Part shown: positions 43,697-53,581 of the stretch, piece by piece | Layout of the letters: each line of letters begins with the position of its first letter | Position numbering within the stretch: the stretch's first letter is position 1 | The notes under the pieces: model-generated | The model's database searches: none | Seen by the model: only the letters and a program-made list of their open reading frames with translations | Told to the model about the DNA's origin: nothing | Source: Candidatus Binatia bacterium | Lineage (GTDB): Bacteria; Desulfobacterota; Binatia; Bin18 | NCBI GenBank assembly: GCA_951812575.1 | Contig: OX638322.1 | Coordinates: 124,001 to 188,000, forward strand | DNA: 64,000 nucleotides | Reading direction: 5' to 3' | Program-made: the position numbers and the translations under genes

Positions 43697-44926
43697 ATGA
43701 AGTTTATGTATTTTTGTCTGCCATCAATTCCGGCTACTCCCAAAGAGCGGAAAGACCTCCGACCCATTGCTCACCACACCGAGCGCTGGCAAAAAATGTT
43801 CGACGAAGTCGCCGAGATTGCGCGCATGGTGGAAGACCTGGGCTTTACCGGCGTCGCCTTCCCCGAGCACCATCTGCATACCGAAGGCATGGAGATCGGC
43901 AGCCTGCCCCTTCTGACCCAATACGTCATTCACCAGACCTCAACGCTCAAGGTCGGTCCTATCGGCTACGTCCTGCCGGGCTGGAACCCGTTACGGCTCG
44001 CCCTGGAGATTGCCTGGCTCGACCAACTCACCAAAGGGCGCACCCACGTCGGATTTGCCCGCGGGTATCAATCCCGCTGGCTCAGTCCCATGGCGCAGAA
44101 GATTCACATCGGCGCGACGGCCAGCGATCAGAGCGACATGGATGTGCGTAATCGCGAGGCGTTTGAAGAAGTCTTTCAGATTTTGAAACTGGCCTGGAAG
44201 GATGAACCCTTTCGGTTCAAGGGCAAACACTACGAGTATCCGTATCCCTATGAGGAGGGTACGCCCTGGCAGGCCCACGAATGGACGCGCGAACACGGCT
44301 CTCCGGGCGAGGTCGATGAAAACGGGCGGGTCCAGATGATCGATGTCGTACCCAAGCCGTATCAGAAACCCCATCCCACCCTCTTCCAGGCATTCTCCAT
44401 GAGCGAGGCCACCGTCCGCTGGTGTGCCAGGGAGAACATCGTGCCGACCCTGTTCATCTCCGATCACGACCAGGTGCGTTTTTTCGCCGAGACCCATGTC
44501 GAAGAAGCCAAGACCGCCGGCCGTGCACTTAAATTCGGCGAATCGCTCGGTGTGCTACGCGCGATCTATCCCGAAGACACCCAAGAGGCTGCCAGGAAGA
44601 TGCTCGCCGCCGGCTTTTGTGGCTATGGCTTTCAGAATTTCTTTTACCACTTCGGCTTTCTTGAAGCCTTCCGCACCGAGGCCGACAACAAAAAATACGG
44701 TGAGGGTCCGATGCCTGCCTCCGAAGCCACCCCCGAGCGGATGATTGGCTCGAATTTTGCCCTGGCCGGAACAACGAGCGATATCCGTCGCGCTATGGAT
44801 CAGCTCATCGAAGCGGGAAATCCAGAGTGGTTTATCTGGCAGGGCGACCAGGGCCTCCTGCCGATCGAAGAAGTCAAACGCTCCATCCGGAAAGTTGGCG
44901 AGGAAGTCCTACCACACTATATGTAG
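43697..44926 (+). CDS. LLM flavin-dependent oxidoreductase (bacterial luciferase-like)
   Basis: 409 residues. GFTGVAFPEHHLHTEG, IGYVLPGWNPLRLALEIAWL and TKGRTHVGFARGYQ are typical of the luciferase-like (LLM) family. The enzyme needs reduced FMN or F420. GGAGATTTCGC precedes the ATG. The substrate could be a ketone, alkanesulfonate or long-chain compound. It is the first gene before the rearranged region. Confidence 0.9.
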   Translation: MKFMYFCLPSIPATPKERKDLRPIAHHTERWQKMFDEVAEIARMVEDLGFTGVAFPEHHLHTEGMEIGSLPLLTQYVIHQTSTLKVGPIGYVLPGWNPLRLALEIAWLDQLTKGRTHVGFARGYQSRWLSPMAQKIHIGATASDQSDMDVRNREAFEEVFQILKLAWKDEPFRFKGKHYEYPYPYEEGTPWQAHEWTREHGSPGEVDENGRVQMIDVVPKPYQKPHPTLFQAFSMSEATVRWCARENIVPTLFISDHDQVRFFAETHVEEAKTAGRALKFGESLGVLRAIYPEDTQEAARKMLAAGFCGYGFQNFFYHFGFLEAFRTEADNKKYGEGPMPASEATPERMIGSNFALAGTTSDIRRAMDQLIEAGNPEWFIWQGDQGLLPIEEVKRSIRKVGEEVLPHYM

Positions 44927-45079
44927 GGCGTTAGTGATGACACGCAATGTTGGCAGTGCCAAGCAGGGTGCTATGGGGCAGAAATAAGGATGTATGGGTT
45001 GAGGTAGAAGCGCACGCTGGCAAAGGTATTGCTCAGGCCGATTCATGTTGGGCCAAGGTTCTCCTGACGGAGGAATCCG

Positions 45080-45694
45080 ATGAGGTTTGGGGTCTTTCTG
45101 CCGAACGGCAGCAATGGCTATATCATGAGCAAGGCGATTCCGCCGCATATGCCAACGTGGGAGCTGAACAGAGATATTACCCTTGAAGCAGAGCGTCTCG
45201 GATTCGATTTCGTCCTATCCATGATGAAATTTCGTGGGTTTGGGGGCGAGACCGGATATTGGGACGGGTGCCTGGAGTCGTTTTCACTTGACCGTGTAGA
45301 AACACCAGTCGATGCCGCCCGCTCGTTCATACACCCCGGACTAGGCAAGTGGCCGCTCCATGCGTGCTCTTGCTCAAGGGCGATCGCTGCCTTCGCCGAC
45401 CAAGCATTTCAACTCGAGATACTCGGAGGTCCGTTGCGGTCTTACACGGAGCGTACCAAGACCGTGCCGAGCGAAATTGAGTACGAGTTCGCAACAATCC
45501 GAGATAACGGCTACGCCGAGTGCGTCGAAGAAATAGAAGTGGGTGTCTCCAGTGTCGCGGCTTCCATTCGATTCGGAGAATTTGGTGTGCCGTTCAGCGT
45601 TGGTGCGACGGGACCCATCCGCCGTTTTACCAGCCGCCACCGAAAGAAGATCACGGCTGGTCTGCAAGTGGCCCACTTAGGCGTTCAGCGTTGA
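45080..45694 (+). pseudogene. chimera of an LLM N-terminus and an IclR C-terminus
   Basis: Codons 1-70 (MRFGVFLPNGSNGYIM to CLESFSL) are almost identical to the start of the LLM gene at 47653. After about 45291 the frame changes identity: LPLHA-like PLHACSCSRAIAAF, RDNGYAECVEEIEVGV and GATGPIRRF match the effector domain of an IclR regulator lacking its DNA-binding part. Both halves are therefore truncated, and the fused frame is a junction product. Confidence 0.82.
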
Positions 45695-45799
45695 CTTGGT
45701 GCGCCGAAGAGTGTTTCCGGAGAATAAGTCTTCTGCCACAGGACTGATGTTTGGACAGGCCACGAAGCTTGGTGTCGCGATGAATGAAGGAGGAGAACA

Positions 45800-47074
45800 A
45801 TGAATGAATCGAACAGGGTGGCTACCGAAGCCAGGCCTATGCACGGCTCGGAGCGAGGCAGGCCGATCGATCCCCCCGAGCCGAACCTCACGCCCGAAGC
45901 GATGGTGGCTCGAGCTCGCGAGCTCGTACCGCGCCTCCGCGAGCGGGCGGCGGCGGCGGACCGTCTGCGCACGCTCCCGCCCGAGACCTACAAGGACTTT
46001 TTGGACGCGGGCTTCTACCGGATCCTGCAGCCGCGCCGTTTCGGTGGCTACGAGTTCGATCTGCGGACCTTCTGCGACGTCATGATCGAGATCACGCGGG
46101 GCTGCGGCTCATCGGGCTGGGTGCTCTGCCTGACGGCGGCCCACGTCTTCCACATGGCCGGGGTATCCGAAGAGGGGCAGATCGAGATGTACGGGGACGA
46201 CGGAGACTTCCGCGCGCCGATGACCTTCGCACCGCAGGGGACGGCCACCCCCGTCGACGGGGGCTACCGCATCAATGGCCGCTGGAATTACAACTCCGGC
46301 GGCGACTACGCGAACTGGCTCGGCGTCTCCGCGGTCGTTCCCGGCGATACGGCGGGCGGGCCTCCCCGGGACACGATCCTCGCGTACCTCCGGCAGGAGG
46401 AATGCGAGGTCTTCGACGACTGGTTCGTCATGGGCCTGCGCGGAACCGGCTCGAAGCAGGCGATCATCGAGGACGTCTTCGTCCCCGAGCGGCGCGTGCT
46501 CTCCCAGCTTCCCTGGTTCGCGGGTCGGGCCCCGGGTTACGGCGTCCACGAGAATCCCTTCTACCGGACGTCGCCGTTCGACGTCTTCCTCGCCGAGCTG
46601 GCGTGCATCTGCGTGGGCCTCGCAGAGTCAGCGATCGACGCCTTTTACGAGCGGGCGATGACGAAGGTCAATAGCTATCCGCCGTTTACGCCCGTAAAGA
46701 ATGAGCGATCGGTACAGCGCCTCATCGGTCTCGCGCGCGCCAAGACCGACGTTGCCCAGGCGGTGCTCCAACGCATCATCGATGATCAGAAGCGTCGCAT
46801 GGAGAAGATCGCGCAGAGCGGTCCCGTCGAGGTGACCGAGGAAGAGACGCGACGTACCTTCATGCTTGCCCACCAGACGCTCCACCTCGTCCGCGAGGCC
46901 GTGGAGCCGCTCTTCGACGCGAGCGGCACGAGCGCCGCTCTGACCGGTCAGCCTATGGAACGGATCTTCCGGGACCTCAACATGGTTCGAACCCACTACA
47001 TGATGAACGGCGACCGGACTGCCGAGAACTGGGGGGCCACGTTCTTTGGGCAGGAGGCGTACAGCCTGTTCTAG
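45800..47074 (+). CDS. group D flavin monooxygenase/acyl-CoA dehydrogenase-fold oxygenase
   Basis: 424 residues. The N-terminal helical domain carries LPPETYKDFLDAGFYRILQP, the middle region GCGSSGWVLCLTAAH and GLRGTGSKQAIIEDVFVP, and the C-terminal helices bind FMN/FAD. It resembles the oxygenase of p-hydroxyphenylacetate hydroxylase C2 and HsaA, which hydroxylate phenols with a separate flavin reductase. Codon third positions are far more GC-rich than in its neighbours (CGC, GAG, GTC dominate), which marks it as imported. GGAGGAGAAC precedes the ATG. No reductase gene was seen nearby. Confidence 0.85.
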   Translation: MNESNRVATEARPMHGSERGRPIDPPEPNLTPEAMVARARELVPRLRERAAAADRLRTLPPETYKDFLDAGFYRILQPRRFGGYEFDLRTFCDVMIEITRGCGSSGWVLCLTAAHVFHMAGVSEEGQIEMYGDDGDFRAPMTFAPQGTATPVDGGYRINGRWNYNSGGDYANWLGVSAVVPGDTAGGPPRDTILAYLRQEECEVFDDWFVMGLRGTGSKQAIIEDVFVPERRVLSQLPWFAGRAPGYGVHENPFYRTSPFDVFLAELACICVGLAESAIDAFYERAMTKVNSYPPFTPVKNERSVQRLIGLARAKTDVAQAVLQRIIDDQKRRMEKIAQSGPVEVTEEETRRTFMLAHQTLHLVREAVEPLFDASGTSAALTGQPMERIFRDLNMVRTHYMMNGDRTAENWGATFFGQEAYSLF

Positions 47075-47360
47075 GGCAGCGGCAACGATTCGGGGGAAAG
47101 TGGGCCACTTCGGGCTTTCCCTGGTCGAGAGTGTTGTCGTCGGAGGCAGCGGACCGCACGGGCAGGCGAGTGAAGTGCGCATGCGAGCAGGATTTTTGGG
47201 CTACCGGGCCGGCGAGGCAAGGAGCGGGAGCAGTGGGGGGAGGGGGCGGGAGCACGTCCCTCACTACGGGTGATGGTATGTGGGATAAGGGAGGAGTTTC
47301 CCTTGATTTTTTCCGCCAACTGGCCCAGTTTCTCTCCAATAGCTGCCGATGACCTACTGG
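47075..47360. other. GC-rich intergenic DNA, no gene supported
   Basis: After the flavin-monooxygenase stop there are about 290 bases with no credible frame. They are GC-rich like the preceding gene and probably belong to the imported segment. Confidence 0.5.
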
Positions 47361-47514
47361 GGCCGCCTTCAGCCACGTCACCTACATGAGTCAATATATC
47401 CAGCCGGCTGGGCTGGCGAAGAATGAAGAGGACTTTGCCCTCGGATTCTTCGTACCGTTCAATGCACCCGGCCTCACCTTCATGGGCCGCTACTCGTATG
47501 AACATCTGGCCTGA
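47361..47514 (+). pseudogene. internal fragment of an HpaB-type hydroxylase gene
   Basis: About 50 codons read AAFSHVTYMSQYIQPAGLA and EEDFALGFFVPFNAPG, almost the same as the internal region of the intact gene near 49490-49660. It ends at TGA (47512-47514) and has no start. It is the rest of the first copy of the LLM-HpaB unit. Confidence 0.85.
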
Positions 47515-47652
47515 GCGATTACCCGCAACGTTGACAGGGCTGGGCAGGGTGCTATGGGGGCAGAAAGTGGGTTGATGTAGAACCGCGCTCTGGCAAAGGT
47601 ATCACTCAGACCGATTCGTGTTGGGCCAACGTTCTCCTCACGGAGGCATCCT

Positions 47653-48792
47653 ATGAAGTTTGGGGTCTTTCTGCCGAACGGCAGCAATGGCTACATCATG
47701 AGCAAGGCGATTCCGCCGTATATGCCAACCTGGGAGCTGAACAGAGATATTACCCTTGAAGCGGAGCGTCTCGGATTCGATTTCGTCTTATCCATGATGA
47801 AATTTCGTGGGTTTGGGGGCGAGACCGGATATTGGGATGGCTGCCTGGAGTCGTTTTCACTGACCTCGGCCCTAGCCACAGTAACGCAGCGGATCGGCTT
47901 GATTCCGACCGCATCGCTCCTTGCGCTTCACCCGGCTTATGTGGCGCGCACCATGGCAACCCTGGACGATATTAGCGGTGGTCGTGTCGCGCTCAATATT
48001 GTCACAGGCTGGAATAAGCCTGAGTATGCCCAGATGGGTCTGTGGCGCGGGGATGCGTATTACGAGCAACGCTATGCGTATGCGCTTGACTACGTACACG
48101 TGCTGCGGACCCTGTGGAGAGACGGGACCATGACCCACCACAGTGCCTATTTTGATTTGGACGACTGTCAGTGTTTTCCCACTCCCACCCACGAGATTCC
48201 CCTTGTCTCGGCGGGGCAGTCGAGCGCCGGACAGGATTTTGTCTCTCAGGTTGGTGGACACAGTTTTGCGATGGTCGCACCCGAACGGCTGCATACTATC
48301 GCCGCCGGCCTCAAGCAAGCCGGCGTAAAGTACGATACGCGGGTGGGCACCTACGGCTTGTTTCAAATTGTCGCGGCAGAAACCGACGACCGGGCCTGGC
48401 AGACAGCCTCAGATATTGTAGCCGGTGGCGATATAGAAGCCATCAAGTCGCTGGTCTACTCGGCGAGTCTGGACACGGTCAAGGGTGGTACATCGGGCCA
48501 GTTCCGGAATGAAGATGCCAGTGCTGATGCAGACTTACTGGCCGGAGACATTGAGACCGGGAATATGGTGTTTATGAACGTGCCTGTCCTTATCGGTTCG
48601 TATGAAACCGTCGCTCGAAAGATCGACCGAATTGCCGAGGACCACAATATTGAAGGCATGCTGTTCTGCTGGCCAGACTGGGTCGCCGGGATTCGGACCT
48701 TTGGCGAGCGGGTGTTGCCATTGATCGGTTGTCGGAAAAACTGGGATGGGGAAACCATGGGAGACCTGCGGACGCTCCGGGCTGACTACTGA
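47653..48792 (+). CDS. LLM flavin-dependent oxidoreductase, intact copy of the duplicated unit
   Basis: 379 residues. MKFGVFLPNGSNGYIMSK, PTASLLALHPAYVARTMATL and GGRVALNIVTGWNKPEYAQ are characteristic. CTCACGGAGG lies ahead of the ATG. The next gene is an HpaB-type hydroxylase after 41 bases, so the two form the intact unit. FMN-dependent oxidation of an aliphatic or cyclic compound is likely. Confidence 0.92.
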   Translation: MKFGVFLPNGSNGYIMSKAIPPYMPTWELNRDITLEAERLGFDFVLSMMKFRGFGGETGYWDGCLESFSLTSALATVTQRIGLIPTASLLALHPAYVARTMATLDDISGGRVALNIVTGWNKPEYAQMGLWRGDAYYEQRYAYALDYVHVLRTLWRDGTMTHHSAYFDLDDCQCFPTPTHEIPLVSAGQSSAGQDFVSQVGGHSFAMVAPERLHTIAAGLKQAGVKYDTRVGTYGLFQIVAAETDDRAWQTASDIVAGGDIEAIKSLVYSASLDTVKGGTSGQFRNEDASADADLLAGDIETGNMVFMNVPVLIGSYETVARKIDRIAEDHNIEGMLFCWPDWVAGIRTFGERVLPLIGCRKNWDGETMGDLRTLRADY

Positions 48793-48833
48793 ACCACTAG
48801 CCTCTCATCGTATCGGCTCAAAAGGAGAAAGCC

Positions 48834-50456
48834 ATGCAACAATCGACACCCAAGGCGCCGCTCTTGACCCTCCAGGACAATCCCAGCGGCAACGGTCAGG
48901 CTCTACCCCAGTCCGACACTGCCTCGCCCCAAGTCGTCCGCGAGCCCCCAACCGGCGAAGAATTTCTCGCCGGACTGCGTGACGGACGGGTCATCTATTT
49001 CGATGGGGAATTAGTCAAGGATGTCACCACCCACCCGGCCTTTGCCACCAGCGCCCGCTCGTATGCCCGCATGTACGACACGCTCCACGACCCGGAAAGG
49101 CATGACCTCTTGACGTATGTGACGGAGCGGGGGGCCCGTTCACACAAGTTCTACAAACTCCCCCGTACCCATCAAGACCTGTTCGAAGCCCGGGATGCCA
49201 TCGCCGAGTGGGCCCGCTTGAGTTGGGGCACGCTGTCGCGCGGACCTGACTATAAGGCCGCGTTGGTCGGGACCTTGGCCGGAGATGTGGACTTTTATGG
49301 CGAGTACGGTCCGAACGTGCAGCGTTGGTATGAGAAGATCGCCGATGAAGTCATGTTCGTCAATCTGAGCCTGGTCAATCCAGCCGGCGACCGTTCAAAA
49401 CCGCCGGCCGAGCAGCGGGATGTCTATATGCACGTCGTTAAGGAGCGCGACGATGGCATTGTCGTGCGTGGGGCGCGCATGGTCTCCACCGGCGCCGCCT
49501 TCAGCCATGTCACCTATCTGAGCCAATATGTCCAGCCGGCTGGGCTGGTTGAGGGCGAAGAGGACTTTGCGATCGGATTCTTCGTGCCCTTCAACGCTCC
49601 CGGCCTCACCTTCATAGGCCGATACTCCTACGAACATTTGGCCAAAAAGATTGGCTCCCCCTTTGACTATCCGCTCTCCAGTCGGTTTGACGAGTCTGAC
49701 TTGAGTATCGTGCTCGACGATGTGTTTATTCCCTGGGAAGACGTGACCGTGTACCGTAATCCTGCGGTTGTGAACGGTCTCTTCCCACGTGGCTTTGCTC
49801 AGCGGTTTGCCTTCCACGCCGCGGCCCGGACCGCGGTCAAGCTCGACTTTATCTGCGGCTTACTGCTTCAGGCGACGGAAATGCAGCAGAAGACCGGCAA
49901 GCGTGAGGTACAATCGGTGATCGGTGAGTTGCTCGGTATGCGGCACAACATCTGGGCACTGTCCACCGCAATGGCGGCGGATGCCGAGCCGGGGCCGGGA
50001 GGCTATCTGCTGCCAAAGACCGAGTATGCACTCCAATGGCGGAATATTTACGGCGACACCTTCACTAAGGCGCGGACCATATTCCAGAACCTGTTGTCCG
50101 GCAACCTGATCCAGATCCCCTCCTCGGCCCGGGATTTTAAGAACCCTGCCACTCGTCCCTTACTTGACCGTTACTGGAAAGGGGCCACCGCCACAGCAGA
50201 AGAACGGGTGAAACTCCTGCGCGTGATCTGGGATTTGTTTCTGACCGAGTTCGCTGGCCGGACAGAGGCGCATGAGCGTAACTTCGCCGGCGGTTATGAA
50301 GCCAATCGGGTCGAGACCTATCAGGCAGCCGAGCATTCGGGTCTGAATGCCTCGATGAAAGCCATGGTCGACGAGTGCATGAGCCACTATGATCTGGATG
50401 GCTGGACAGATGCTACCTGGGCAGACGTACCTTGGTCACTCCCGGATTCAGAATAG
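48834..50456 (+). CDS. HpaB-type 4-hydroxyphenylacetate 3-hydroxylase-family protein
   Basis: 540 residues, near the family norm. The helical N-terminal domain (GEEFLAGLRDGRVIYFDGE) is followed by the beta-barrel middle (ARMVSTGAAFSHVTYLSQYV, GFFVPFNAPGLTFIGRYSY) and the C-terminal helical domain. The enzyme hydroxylates phenols with reduced FAD from a separate HpaC-like reductase, which was not found here. AAAGGAGAAAGCC precedes the ATG. It is convergent with the epimerase gene. Confidence 0.9.
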   Translation: MQQSTPKAPLLTLQDNPSGNGQALPQSDTASPQVVREPPTGEEFLAGLRDGRVIYFDGELVKDVTTHPAFATSARSYARMYDTLHDPERHDLLTYVTERGARSHKFYKLPRTHQDLFEARDAIAEWARLSWGTLSRGPDYKAALVGTLAGDVDFYGEYGPNVQRWYEKIADEVMFVNLSLVNPAGDRSKPPAEQRDVYMHVVKERDDGIVVRGARMVSTGAAFSHVTYLSQYVQPAGLVEGEEDFAIGFFVPFNAPGLTFIGRYSYEHLAKKIGSPFDYPLSSRFDESDLSIVLDDVFIPWEDVTVYRNPAVVNGLFPRGFAQRFAFHAAARTAVKLDFICGLLLQATEMQQKTGKREVQSVIGELLGMRHNIWALSTAMAADAEPGPGGYLLPKTEYALQWRNIYGDTFTKARTIFQNLLSGNLIQIPSSARDFKNPATRPLLDRYWKGATATAEERVKLLRVIWDLFLTEFAGRTEAHERNFAGGYEANRVETYQAAEHSGLNASMKAMVDECMSHYDLDGWTDATWADVPWSLPDSE

Positions 50457-50480
50457 AAGTTAGGCCGTGCTCGCGCGTTC

Positions 50481-51575
50481 TCACCAACTGCCTTTGCGCT
50501 GAGAGCCGCCCGGTCCACTATAGGATGCGGTAAAGCCGGGCTCTTGTTGGAACAAATCTTTCGGAATCGACCGAAGGGCTCGCTTCCAGGCGGCGACTAA
50601 GCGATCCTCGGCCGCATAGTCAAACGGGTCTTGCAGCATCACTTCCTCCCGCCCCCCATATGCCAATGGATGGTCGCGTAACCAAACCGCCGCCTGTTTG
50701 ATGCCCTCAACCGGCGAGACGATATCCCGATAGCCGAGCTCTGATTTGATTTTGGTGAGATCAAACATCCGGTGGGTCGTCCAGGGTTGTGAGATTAACG
50801 GTCTGGCACTGACGGCCAGCTCATACGGCATCGAAATAATCTCCCACTCGTGACCGAGCGCTTCGGCACATAATTGCACGACCTGCTTTAAGGTTAAGAC
50901 ATGCTCATCGCCACAGTTATACACCTGCCCGGCGGCGACTTCGGGTTGATCCACGGCCAACAGCAGGGCGTGAGCGGCGTTGGCAGCAGCGCCGGAGTGA
51001 TTCAGCGATAAGCCGTCGTCCGGGAGGACGATGAACGGCCGTCTGTCCAAGATGCGACGAACAATGGACCATTCGCGCGGAACGACTTGATAGGCGCCAT
51101 AGATTTGGGGATACCGAAAATGCGTGGCGTTCGGGTGGTGTGTGAAAACCACTTCTTCCGAGCGATACACCCGGTAGCCTTTGCCGTCCTCTGCTTCGCT
51201 CGTCGTCTTGACCGCGTCCTCCCCAGTGGGCACAGGCAGGCCCGGCGGATGGACCATATCCGCGTTCATAAAGCCCCGGTAGGCAGGCCCTCCCCCGACC
51301 GAAATAAACCGCTCCGTCCGGCCAACCATAATCTCAGCCACCCGCCGTAAACGGCCGTACATGGCCAGGGTTATATCAAAATGGGAATCATCGAGAGCGT
51401 CAATCAACGTCTGCTCATCAAACGGGTTGGTATGAATATGGATCACGGATTTGGGAATCTCATCCACTTCGTGGTTACCTGTGTGAAGAATAGCGACATC
51501 GTATCCTCGCGCAAGCAATCCGTTGACAATAAAGTGACCGGTCGGTCCGGTCCCGCCGATAACCAGGGCTCGCAT
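50481..51575 (-). CDS. NAD-dependent epimerase/dehydratase (extended SDR)
   Basis: 364 residues. ALVIGGTGPTGHFIVNGLLARG is the NAD-binding turn; the ISVGGGPAYRG strand and the HFRYPQIYGAYQVVPRE region supply the substrate side. The usual YxxxK pair is not obvious, so the reaction may differ from epimerisation. The substrate is unknown. Confidence 0.83.
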   Translation of the reverse strand: MRALVIGGTGPTGHFIVNGLLARGYDVAILHTGNHEVDEIPKSVIHIHTNPFDEQTLIDALDDSHFDITLAMYGRLRRVAEIMVGRTERFISVGGGPAYRGFMNADMVHPPGLPVPTGEDAVKTTSEAEDGKGYRVYRSEEVVFTHHPNATHFRYPQIYGAYQVVPREWSIVRRILDRRPFIVLPDDGLSLNHSGAAANAAHALLLAVDQPEVAAGQVYNCGDEHVLTLKQVVQLCAEALGHEWEIISMPYELAVSARPLISQPWTTHRMFDLTKIKSELGYRDIVSPVEGIKQAAVWLRDHPLAYGGREEVMLQDPFDYAAEDRLVAAWKRALRSIPKDLFQQEPGFTASYSGPGGSQRKGSW

Positions 51576-51629
51576 GCTTAGTGCACTCCAGTCGGCTTTT
51601 CACGCATTCGTTTCGCGCTATCCGGTTTT

Positions 51630-53423
51630 CTATCTAGGAATCACCGGCAGCAGGACGTAGGACGCCCGGTCTTCCTGATGAAACACGGTCTGCTGGGCGG
51701 ATACTCCCTGCGTGCCCTCGCCAAACGGCTCGCCCGTGTTCAGGTTGCGGTCAAACTCCGGGAAATGGCTGGAGCTGATTTCCAGCCGGAGACGGTGGCC
51801 CGGCAGGAAGACGTTGCTCGTCGCCCAGAGATCAATCGTAAACTGATACGGCCTGTTCGCTTCCATCAACTCGGGCGTAGACGCAGAGTCCCGATAACGG
51901 GCGCGGATGATACCATTGAGCAGGTTCTGCGCATAGCCGTCCGGATGGACGTCAACAAGTTTGGCTGTGAAGTCTGTGTCCACGGCTGAAGATGATGCCC
52001 ACAGTGTGACTGTCACTGGTCCAGTTATTTCCAGCGGCTGAGAAAGCGGTTCGGAGGTGTAGACTAGAACATCATGACGTTCTTCGACCGGGCGTTGATC
52101 CTGGACGCCCATATCCACGGCCAGGTTATTGCCGCCCAGTGACGGCACCGGATTGTCAGGATCATAGACATACGTGTCTGCCTGCTCTTGGCTAGGCGGT
52201 ACGGTTGAGAGGGTCCCGTTCCCGTTGAGCGTGTTCGCCTCACCGTCGCTATGCAGGAAATAACGCATCTGGCGCATGTTGGATGGTGGCCAGTCGGACA
52301 AGTGTTGCCAGCTATTTTCACCCAGAGTGAAGATGCTGACTGGCGGCTCGTCCATCATCCCGTTGTCTATGTCTTTGAGCCAATAATCGAACCAGCGCAG
52401 TAAGGTCTCATTCAGGTCTATCAAGGCGTTCGGGCCAAAATCAATATCACCCGCACCGCGCGAAGCCGGCGTCGTATAGGGTAAAAGATGGCCCCACGGT
52501 CCGATGATCAGCCGTTGGCCAGCTCGGGCTACCTCAAACTGACTTTTCCGAATGATGCTCTGATACGCGGCTGGCCCACCCTCGGCAAATGTATCGTACC
52601 ACGAGGTCACATGGAGCATCGGTGTCCGAATAGTCTCGGCAAAGCGGTTCACATTGGCCCGATACCAGTACTCGCCGTCGTCAGCATGGGCGATGTGATC
52701 GGCCATGTATGGCGCGGTTTCTTTGAGCAATTCGCCCCAATCCTTGATGGGCAGGTGACGATACCACTCGTCGGTCAGGGGGGTGAAGGCGTTCAAGCCC
52801 CAGCGGGTCGTCCGCACACCGGCCAGCTCGCCACCTTCGACATACTCCTTCATCTTTTCCATCAGATCTCTCCGACCCTGGCGCTTGAGCGTATTGAGGC
52901 CCTTGAAGATGGCATACGGCACCATCCAGCCCCACTTCGACACCCCGCCGGTCTGGTAGATCCAACTGGCATGATAGTCAGCTGAGGATGAAACTGGCGC
53001 CATACACTGGAGGGATGGCGGCATGGGGTCGTTACAGGCAATCAGATACTGCGTCAGCCCCAAATAGGACTGGCCGGTCGTCCCTACCCGGCCGTTCGAC
53101 CACGGCAGGCGGGCGGCCCATTCGACGGCGTCGTAGCCGTCGGCGGCTTCTTGAAAGATGGTGTCGTACTCGCCTTCGGACTCGAAACGGCCGCGGCAGT
53201 CCTGGGTAATAAAGACATAGCCATACTGCGCATACGAGGCGTTGAGGCCGTTGGGATCGGCGGAGCCCTTTTTGCCATACGGAGTGCGGCTCAGCAGGAC
53301 GGGAAAACGCTCGTCCGAGTCCGGCCGGACCACGTCGGCGTACAGCGTGACCCCATCCCGGGTTTTCATCGGGACACTCTCTTCAGCGGTGACTTTGTAC
53401 TGTTTGCGCGCTTGGACGATCAT
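51630..53423 (-). CDS. CocE/NonD-family hydrolase
   Basis: 597 residues from the ATG behind AAGGAGGGAG. The nucleophile Ser (about 119) is in GTTGQSYLGLTQYL. The C-terminal jelly-roll (from about 390, with DTDFTAKLVDVHPDGYAQNL and GHRLRLEISSSHFPEFDRN) matches PepX_C. Family members cleave esters or acyl-amides such as cocaine, and X-Pro dipeptides. No signal peptide is seen, so it is cytoplasmic. Confidence 0.92.
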   Translation of the reverse strand: MIVQARKQYKVTAEESVPMKTRDGVTLYADVVRPDSDERFPVLLSRTPYGKKGSADPNGLNASYAQYGYVFITQDCRGRFESEGEYDTIFQEAADGYDAVEWAARLPWSNGRVGTTGQSYLGLTQYLIACNDPMPPSLQCMAPVSSSADYHASWIYQTGGVSKWGWMVPYAIFKGLNTLKRQGRRDLMEKMKEYVEGGELAGVRTTRWGLNAFTPLTDEWYRHLPIKDWGELLKETAPYMADHIAHADDGEYWYRANVNRFAETIRTPMLHVTSWYDTFAEGGPAAYQSIIRKSQFEVARAGQRLIIGPWGHLLPYTTPASRGAGDIDFGPNALIDLNETLLRWFDYWLKDIDNGMMDEPPVSIFTLGENSWQHLSDWPPSNMRQMRYFLHSDGEANTLNGNGTLSTVPPSQEQADTYVYDPDNPVPSLGGNNLAVDMGVQDQRPVEERHDVLVYTSEPLSQPLEITGPVTVTLWASSSAVDTDFTAKLVDVHPDGYAQNLLNGIIRARYRDSASTPELMEANRPYQFTIDLWATSNVFLPGHRLRLEISSSHFPEFDRNLNTGEPFGEGTQGVSAQQTVFHQEDRASYVLLPVIPR

Positions 53424-53581
53424 GGCTCCCTCCTTGATATGCGTCATACCACCTCAGCTACACGCACGATATATTAGCGAGAAGATTGACCCCAGAGCAA
53501 CGGAACCTTTATGAGGGAGGAGCTTCGCAAACTGTTCTTACGCATTGATGACACAATCGAGATGACACTGGAGGAACACCA

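Noticed and set aside
47046..47273. 75-residue frame after the flavin monooxygenase
   Set aside because: No ribosome site; low-complexity Gly/Ser/Arg content in GC-rich DNA.
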